This document shows, in pieces, positions 7,355 to 11,023 of a DNA stretch of 11,023 nt. The stretch covers positions 1-11,023 of the forward strand of contig CAMGAL010000041.1 in NCBI GenBank assembly GCA_946007445.1, written 5' to 3'. Source of the stretch: an uncultured Mediterranea sp. Its GTDB lineage: Bacteria; Bacteroidota; Bacteroidia; Bacteroidales; Bacteroidaceae. Position numbers and translations under genes: made by a program. Positions within the stretch are counted from its first letter, which is position 1, and each line of letters opens with the position of its first letter. A model generated the notes under the pieces. That model was not told where the DNA came from. It searched no databases and worked only from the letters and a program-made list of their open reading frames with translations.

Positions 7355-7382
7355 GGGCGATTAACCAACGAATCTACTCCTG

Positions 7383-9698
7383 ATGGATCGATATATACAG
7401 AAAATCTTACTCAACCTGTTGCTGCTCTGCAGCCTGCTGCTGACCGGGCAACCCGTGCTGGCTCAGCGGGTAGGCCTCGTGCTGAGCGGCGGCGGAGCCA
7501 AGGGGCTGACCCACATCGGCATCATCCGGGCCCTGGAGGAGAACGACATCCCCATCGACTACATTGCCGGTACCTCGATGGGAGCCATCATCGGTGCACT
7601 CTATGCCATGGGCTACTCGCCCGACGACATGGAGGCCCTGCTCCGTTCGGACGACTTCAAGCGGTGGTACTCCGGCAAAGTGGAACCGAGATACGAGTAC
7701 TACTTCAAGAAGAACCGGCCCACTCCCGAGTTCTTCAACCTCCGGTTTAAGTTGAAAGACACGCTGAATGTCAGTTCGCTGCGCCTTCCTACCAACATGG
7801 TGAGCCCCATCCAGATGAACCTGGTCTTTGTGGAACTGTTTGCCAAAGCCACGGCTTCGTGCGGGGGCGACTTCGACCGGCTGTTCGTGCCGTTCCGTTG
7901 TGTGGCGTCCGATGTGTACCACAAGAAGCCCCTCATCATGCGGCGAGGCGACTTGGGCGACGCAGTTCGGGCCTCCATGAGCTTCCCCTTTGTGTTCAAG
8001 CCCATTGAGATAGACAGCACCCTGGCCTACGATGGGGGCATCTACAACAATTTTCCCACCGACGTGATGCGGGAGGACTTTCATCCCGACATCCTGATAG
8101 GCAGTGTCGTATCGGCCAATCCCGACAAGCCCAACGAGCACGACCTGATGAGCCAGATAGAGAACATGGTGATGCAGAAGACCGACTACACCATCCCCGA
8201 GGAAGATGGCATACTCATGACCTTCAAGTACGACGATGTCAGCCTGCTGGATTTCGACCGGCTGAAGGAACTGCACGACATCGGGTATCAGCGCACCATC
8301 AGCCTGATGGACTCCATCAAGGGGCGCATACACCGACGAAGCAATCATGAGAACGTACGGCTCAAACGCATGGTGTATCGTAGTAACCTGCCCCAACTGC
8401 GCTTTCGGGACATCCACATCGAGGGGGCCAATGCCAAGCAGCAGGCCTACATCCGCAAGGAGTTTCAGGACGCAGAAGACGTGCCCTTCACGTACGAAGA
8501 GCTGAAGCGTGGCTACTTCCGACTGCTGGCCGACAATATGATTTCGGAAATCATCCCTCACGCCGTCTATGACCCGGAGACGGGATACTACTCACTGCAC
8601 CTGAAGGTGAAGATAGAAAACGACTTTTCGGTCCGCATGGGAGGCAGCATCTCCACCACCAGCTCCAACCAGATGTACTTGGGACTGGGGTATCACAACC
8701 TGGACTACTATTCCAAGGGGATAAACTTCGACGGACAGTTGGGAAAAATATACAATAATGCCCAGCTAATGGGGCGTATTGACATTCCTTCGCGCATTCC
8801 GCTTTCATTCCGCTTAATAGCCTCGATATCAACCTTTGACTATTATGAGAAGAGCAAACTATTCTCCAAAAACAACACCCCTTCGTTCAACTCCAAGGAA
8901 GAGAGGTTTGTCAAACTTGTAATGGCTCTTCCCTTCTTGGCCAACAAGCGGGCCGAGTTCAGCATAGGTGCCGCCCGGCTGGAGGATGAGTATACCCAAT
9001 CCAACGTCATCAACTTCCAGAAGGACAAGCTGGACCGGAGTCACTACAACCTGGTGGGGGGCTCTGTGGGGTTCTATGGCAGCACGCTCAACGCGCGCCA
9101 GTTTGCCACGCAAGGCCATTACGAGTGCTTGCTGGCGCAGATATTCTCGGGTAAGGAGACCTTCAGGCCGGGCAGTGCCGACCTAATTTCCTCGTGGGAG
9201 CAAAACCAGGCGTGGCTGCAGGTGTCGTATCTGAAGGAGGCGTATCATCGGATGACCCACACCTTCACCCTCGGAGGGATGGCTCAGATGGTCTACTCCT
9301 CCAAGAACTTCTCGGAAAACTATGAGGCCACCATGATGCAGGCGCGCGACTTTTCGCCTACGCCCCACAGCCAGCTGGTCTACAACGAGGCCTTTCGGGC
9401 CAACCAGTTCATCGGAGCAGGCATCCGGCCCATCTATCGCTTCAACGACATGTTTCAGCTCCGCACGGAGTTCTACGGATTCATGCCCATTTTCCCTATC
9501 CTGCGCAACGAGCAGAACAAGCCCTACTACGGCAAAACCTTCTCCCGCTTCGAATACATCGGAGAAGTGTCGTTGGTCTGCCAACTGCCTTTCGGGGCTA
9601 TATCGGGCTATGTAAACCACTATAGCTCACCGCATAAGGAGTGGAATGTGGGCATTACGCTGGGCTGGCAGCTGTTCAACTACCGATTTATCGAGTAG
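7383..9698 (+). CDS. Secreted patatin-like phospholipase with POTRA and outer-membrane barrel
   Basis: Predicted lipid acyl hydrolase of the patatin family (Ser-Asp dyad) joined to an outer-membrane anchor. The 771 residues start with a signal peptide (basic start, leucine-rich core, likely cleavage after VLA at 25-27). No lipobox fits C16. The patatin domain (about 30-310) has the oxyanion loop SGGGAKG (35-41), the nucleophile S65 in GTSMG (63-67), and D217 in DGG (217-219), so all catalytic residues are present. Residues about 340-410 look like one POTRA domain (FRDIHIEGA; YYSLHLKV). Residues about 415-771 alternate in the manner of beta strands and resemble the Omp85-type barrel. This order matches type Vd (PlpD-like) proteins of other Gram-negatives. 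The chain ends in NYRFIE rather than a terminal aromatic residue. Substrate and whether the enzyme faces outward are unknown. Confidence 0.9.
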   Translation: MDRYIQKILLNLLLLCSLLLTGQPVLAQRVGLVLSGGGAKGLTHIGIIRALEENDIPIDYIAGTSMGAIIGALYAMGYSPDDMEALLRSDDFKRWYSGKVEPRYEYYFKKNRPTPEFFNLRFKLKDTLNVSSLRLPTNMVSPIQMNLVFVELFAKATASCGGDFDRLFVPFRCVASDVYHKKPLIMRRGDLGDAVRASMSFPFVFKPIEIDSTLAYDGGIYNNFPTDVMREDFHPDILIGSVVSANPDKPNEHDLMSQIENMVMQKTDYTIPEEDGILMTFKYDDVSLLDFDRLKELHDIGYQRTISLMDSIKGRIHRRSNHENVRLKRMVYRSNLPQLRFRDIHIEGANAKQQAYIRKEFQDAEDVPFTYEELKRGYFRLLADNMISEIIPHAVYDPETGYYSLHLKVKIENDFSVRMGGSISTTSSNQMYLGLGYHNLDYYSKGINFDGQLGKIYNNAQLMGRIDIPSRIPLSFRLIASISTFDYYEKSKLFSKNNTPSFNSKEERFVKLVMALPFLANKRAEFSIGAARLEDEYTQSNVINFQKDKLDRSHYNLVGGSVGFYGSTLNARQFATQGHYECLLAQIFSGKETFRPGSADLISSWEQNQAWLQVSYLKEAYHRMTHTFTLGGMAQMVYSSKNFSENYEATMMQARDFSPTPHSQLVYNEAFRANQFIGAGIRPIYRFNDMFQLRTEFYGFMPIFPILRNEQNKPYYGKTFSRFEYIGEVSLVCQLPFGAISGYVNHYSSPHKEWNVGITLGWQLFNYRFIE

Positions 9699-9726
9699 AT
9701 TTTTTGCAAAAAAAATCCCCCAAATG

Positions 9727-9757
9727 TTTGCAGGTTCAGAAAAACTCCGTATCTTTG
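9727..9757 (+). promoter_or_regulatory. Textbook Bacteroidetes promoter of the tRNA pair
   Basis: TTTG (9727-9730), a 19-bp spacer and TATCTTTG (9750-9757) match both consensus boxes perfectly. It is the best promoter in the window, as expected for stable RNA genes. Transcription should start near 9764, about 11 nt before the first tRNA. Between the patatin stop and this promoter there is only a T6-GC-A6 palindrome (9700-9713), not a clear terminator, so some read-through from the patatin gene is possible. Confidence 0.85.
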
Positions 9758-9774
9758 CACCCGTTAAACGAAAC

Positions 9775-9848
9775 GGCTCCTTAGCTCAACTGAATAGAGC
9801 ATTTGACTACGGATCAAAAGGTTATAGGTTTGAATCCTATAGGAGTCA
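9775..9848 (+). tRNA. tRNA-Arg (anticodon ACG), first copy
   Basis: A full cloverleaf of 74 nt. The acceptor stem is GGCTCCT/AGGAGTC with one G-U at 2-71, and the D stem is GCTC/GAGC. The anticodon stem is TTTGA/TCAAA around loop CTACGGA with anticodon ACG at 9809-9811. The T stem is ATAGG/CCTAT around TTTGAAT. The discriminator is A and CCA is not encoded. A34 would be edited to inosine by TadA to read CGU, CGC and CGA. The D loop has A where G19 is expected and the T loop has T where C56 is expected, a matched change. The A15-U48 pair replaces the common G15-C48. Confidence 0.95.
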
Positions 9849-9858
9849 CAAGTTTAAC

Positions 9859-9932
9859 GGTCGCGTAGCTCAACTGAATAGAGTAGCTGACTACGGATCA
9901 GCCGGTTACAGGTTTGAATCCTGTCGCGATCA
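9859..9932 (+). tRNA. tRNA-Arg (anticodon ACG), second copy
   Basis: A second 74-nt cloverleaf, 10 bp after the first. The acceptor stem is GGTCGCG/CGCGATC (again G-U at 2-71) and the D stem is GCTC/GAGT. The anticodon stem is GCTGA/TCAGC around CTACGGA with ACG at 9893-9895. The T stem is ACAGG/CCTGT around TTTGAAT. CCA is not encoded. D, anticodon and T loops are identical to the first copy. The acceptor, anticodon and T stems differ but stay paired. The A19/T56 substitution is shared. Both genes should be processed from one transcript. Confidence 0.95.
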
Positions 9933-9934
9933 CG

Positions 9935-9966
9935 AAAGCCTCTGCAAGTCTTTGCGGAGGCTTTTT
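9935..9966 (+). terminator. Intrinsic terminator of the tRNA operon
   Basis: AAAGCCTCTGCAA (9935-9947) pairs with TTGCGGAGGCTTT (9952-9964) through 13 pairs with one G-U, around a 4-nt loop, followed by a T-run. It begins just 2 bp after the second tRNA. Confidence 0.92.
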
Positions 9967-10020
9967 GTTTAATAGCTGTGGCATAAACCCAAATAAACAA
10001 AGAGGCCGTCCGTATATAGC

Positions 10021-10055
10021 AAACCCCTTGTTTAGGCACGCCAAACAAGGGGTTT
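10021..10055 (-). terminator. Symmetrical hairpin between tRNA operon and dapA, likely dapA terminator
   Basis: AAACCCCTTGTTT (10021-10033) and AAACAAGGGGTTT (10043-10055) are exact reverse complements, and GGC/GCC extends the stem inside with one bulged A. It starts 23 bp after the dapA stop on the minus strand and lies between convergent genes. Only three T bases follow on the minus strand, weaker than the other terminators here. The plus-strand tRNA operon already has its own terminator. Confidence 0.7.
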
Positions 10056-10078
10056 ACGATGGCTAAAGCCTATGTTTA

Positions 10079-10972
10079 TCAGCACTTGATATTCAGTTCG
10101 TCGAGAATCTTGCGCATGGCCTCGAAGGTGGTAATGCGGGTCGGGACAAGCGGCAAGCGGAGCTTGTTCTCTATCATACCCATGACACTCAGCATGGCCT
10201 TGACGCCGGCCGGATTGCCGTCCACAAAGAGCAGCTTGAAGAGTTCGGCAAACTTGTGGTGAATGGTGAGGGCGTTGGCATAGTCGCCCTGCAGGGCCAG
10301 GCGTACCATGCGGCTGAATTCGCGGGGGAAAGCGTTGCCGATGACCGATATGATGCCTACGGCGCCGAGTGTAATCAGCGGGAAGGTAATGCCGTCGTCG
10401 CCTGAGATAACGTCAAAGTTGGCCGGCTTGTTCTTGATGATGTCGTCCATCTGGGTGATGTCGCCCGAGGCTTCCTTCACGGCAATGACGTTCTTGAAAT
10501 CGCGGGCAATGCGTAGGGTGGTTTCGGCTTTCATGTTGACGCCTGTACGTCCGGGTACGTTATAGAGCACGATGGGAAGGTCGGTAGCTTGGGCAATGGC
10601 CTTGTAGTGCTGGTAGATACCTTCTTGCGAAGGTTTGTTATAATAAGGCACTACAGAGAGGATGGCATCTACGCCGGTGAAATCGTCGTTTTTTAGCGTT
10701 TCGACCACGGCCCGTGTATTGTTTCCTCCTACACCCAGCAGGATGGGGATTCGGCCATTGACACGTTCGATGACCAAGCGTTTGATTTTCTTTTTCTCCT
10801 CATCAGTCAAGGTCGGAGTCTCTGCCGTGGTGCCGAGCACACAGAGAAAATCTGCATGATTCTGTAGCAAATAGTCTACCATGCGCAAGAGTGCGTCATA
10901 GTCGACACTCTCGTCTTCCTTAAATGGAGTAATCAAGGCTACTCCCATTCCTCTCAATCGGGTCTGTATCAT
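10079..10972 (-). CDS. dapA: 4-hydroxy-tetrahydrodipicolinate synthase
   Basis: DapA joins pyruvate and aspartate semialdehyde in the first committed step of lysine and diaminopimelate synthesis, supplying cell-wall precursor in the cytoplasm. With the start at 10972 the protein is 297 residues, the usual size, and begins MIQTRLRGMG. Motifs: GTTAETPTL (47-55) with T48/T49 for the proton relay; YNVPGRTG (137-144) with Y137 and substrate-binding R142; and AVKEASG (164-170) with K166, the Schiff-base lysine. The barrel is complete. An upstream ATG at 11012-11014 would add 14 residues, but it lies upstream of the expected transcription start, so it is rejected. Relatives in the wider aldolase family (NanA, HpaI-like) are less likely because the GTT and Y-K motifs fit DapA. 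Transcribed toward the tRNA genes. Confidence 0.96.
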   Translation of the reverse strand: MIQTRLRGMGVALITPFKEDESVDYDALLRMVDYLLQNHADFLCVLGTTAETPTLTDEEKKKIKRLVIERVNGRIPILLGVGGNNTRAVVETLKNDDFTGVDAILSVVPYYNKPSQEGIYQHYKAIAQATDLPIVLYNVPGRTGVNMKAETTLRIARDFKNVIAVKEASGDITQMDDIIKNKPANFDVISGDDGITFPLITLGAVGIISVIGNAFPREFSRMVRLALQGDYANALTIHHKFAELFKLLFVDGNPAGVKAMLSVMGMIENKLRLPLVPTRITTFEAMRKILDELNIKC

Positions 10973-11003
10973 AGGTTCGGTATTATTAACGTTTAAAGGC
11001 CAG

Positions 11004-11011
11004 CAAAAGTA
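11004..11011 (-). promoter_or_regulatory. dapA promoter -7 box TACTTTTG
   Basis: On the minus strand TACTTTTG matches TAnnTTTG perfectly. Transcription should start near 10997, leaving a leader of about 25 nt before the ATG at 10972. The -33 element would lie beyond the right edge. This position decides the dapA start, because the longer frame would begin upstream of the RNA. Confidence 0.65.
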
Positions 11012-11023
11012 CAAAAAAAATCA

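Noticed and set aside
9775..9932. Tandem tRNA genes as an attachment site for an integrated element
   Set aside because: No integrase, phage or conjugation gene is in the window, and no repeat of a tRNA 3' end was seen downstream before dapA.
9646..9972. 108-codon frame over the end of the patatin gene and both tRNAs
   Set aside because: The repeated peptide comes from translating two similar tRNA genes; the cloverleaf structures explain the sequence.
10973..11014. Longer dapA start giving 14 extra residues (MYFCWPLNV...)
   Set aside because: The extra codons overlap the -7 box and precede the expected transcription start. The start at 10972 gives the normal family length of 297.

Overview
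The window looks like a chromosomal housekeeping segment from a gut-type member of the Bacteroidales (Bacteroidaceae-like). The evidence is the protein sequences (GyrA, ClpC, HtpG and DapA all read like the Bacteroides/Phocaeicola versions) and the promoters. Those follow the Bacteroidetes pattern TTTG - about 19 bp - TAnnTTTG rather than the E. coli -35/-10 pattern. Coding DNA is GC-rich, while the gaps between genes are strikingly AT-rich. No transposase, integrase, phage, CRISPR or toxin-antitoxin gene is visible.

Layout. 1-1656 (minus): the first 552 codons of gyrA, running off the left edge. 1657-2486: an 830-bp gap without a convincing gene, between the divergent gyrA and clpC. It is packed with small palindromes, an inverted-repeat family built on ATATCAG, and the clpC promoter. 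2487-5042 (plus): clpC, closed by a strong intrinsic terminator. 5148-7202 (plus): htpG, again with its own terminator. 7383-9698 (plus): a secreted patatin-like phospholipase with a POTRA domain and an outer-membrane barrel. 9775-9932 (plus): two tandem tRNA-Arg(ACG) genes behind a textbook Bacteroidetes promoter and followed by a terminator. 10079-10972 (minus): dapA, converging on the tRNA genes across a long symmetrical hairpin.

How the parts relate. ClpC (unfoldase for a Clp protease) and HtpG (bacterial Hsp90) form a proteostasis pair on the same strand. Each has its own promoter candidate and terminator, so they look like neighbours rather than one operon. The patatin/barrel gene, the tRNA pair, dapA and gyrA are independent units.

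The region is mostly ordinary. The points most worth a second look are: (a) the gyrA-clpC gap, with three copies of TTCCT-N4-AGGAA and a perfect 26-bp inverted repeat that has a related third arm; (b) the two tRNA-Arg genes, which both replace the near-universal elbow pair G19-C56 with A19-U56 while differing from each other in most stems; and (c) the first ~42 bases, where the gyrA reading frame stays open but the residues look corrupted, probably by sequencing or assembly error. I do not see a new multi-gene system here.
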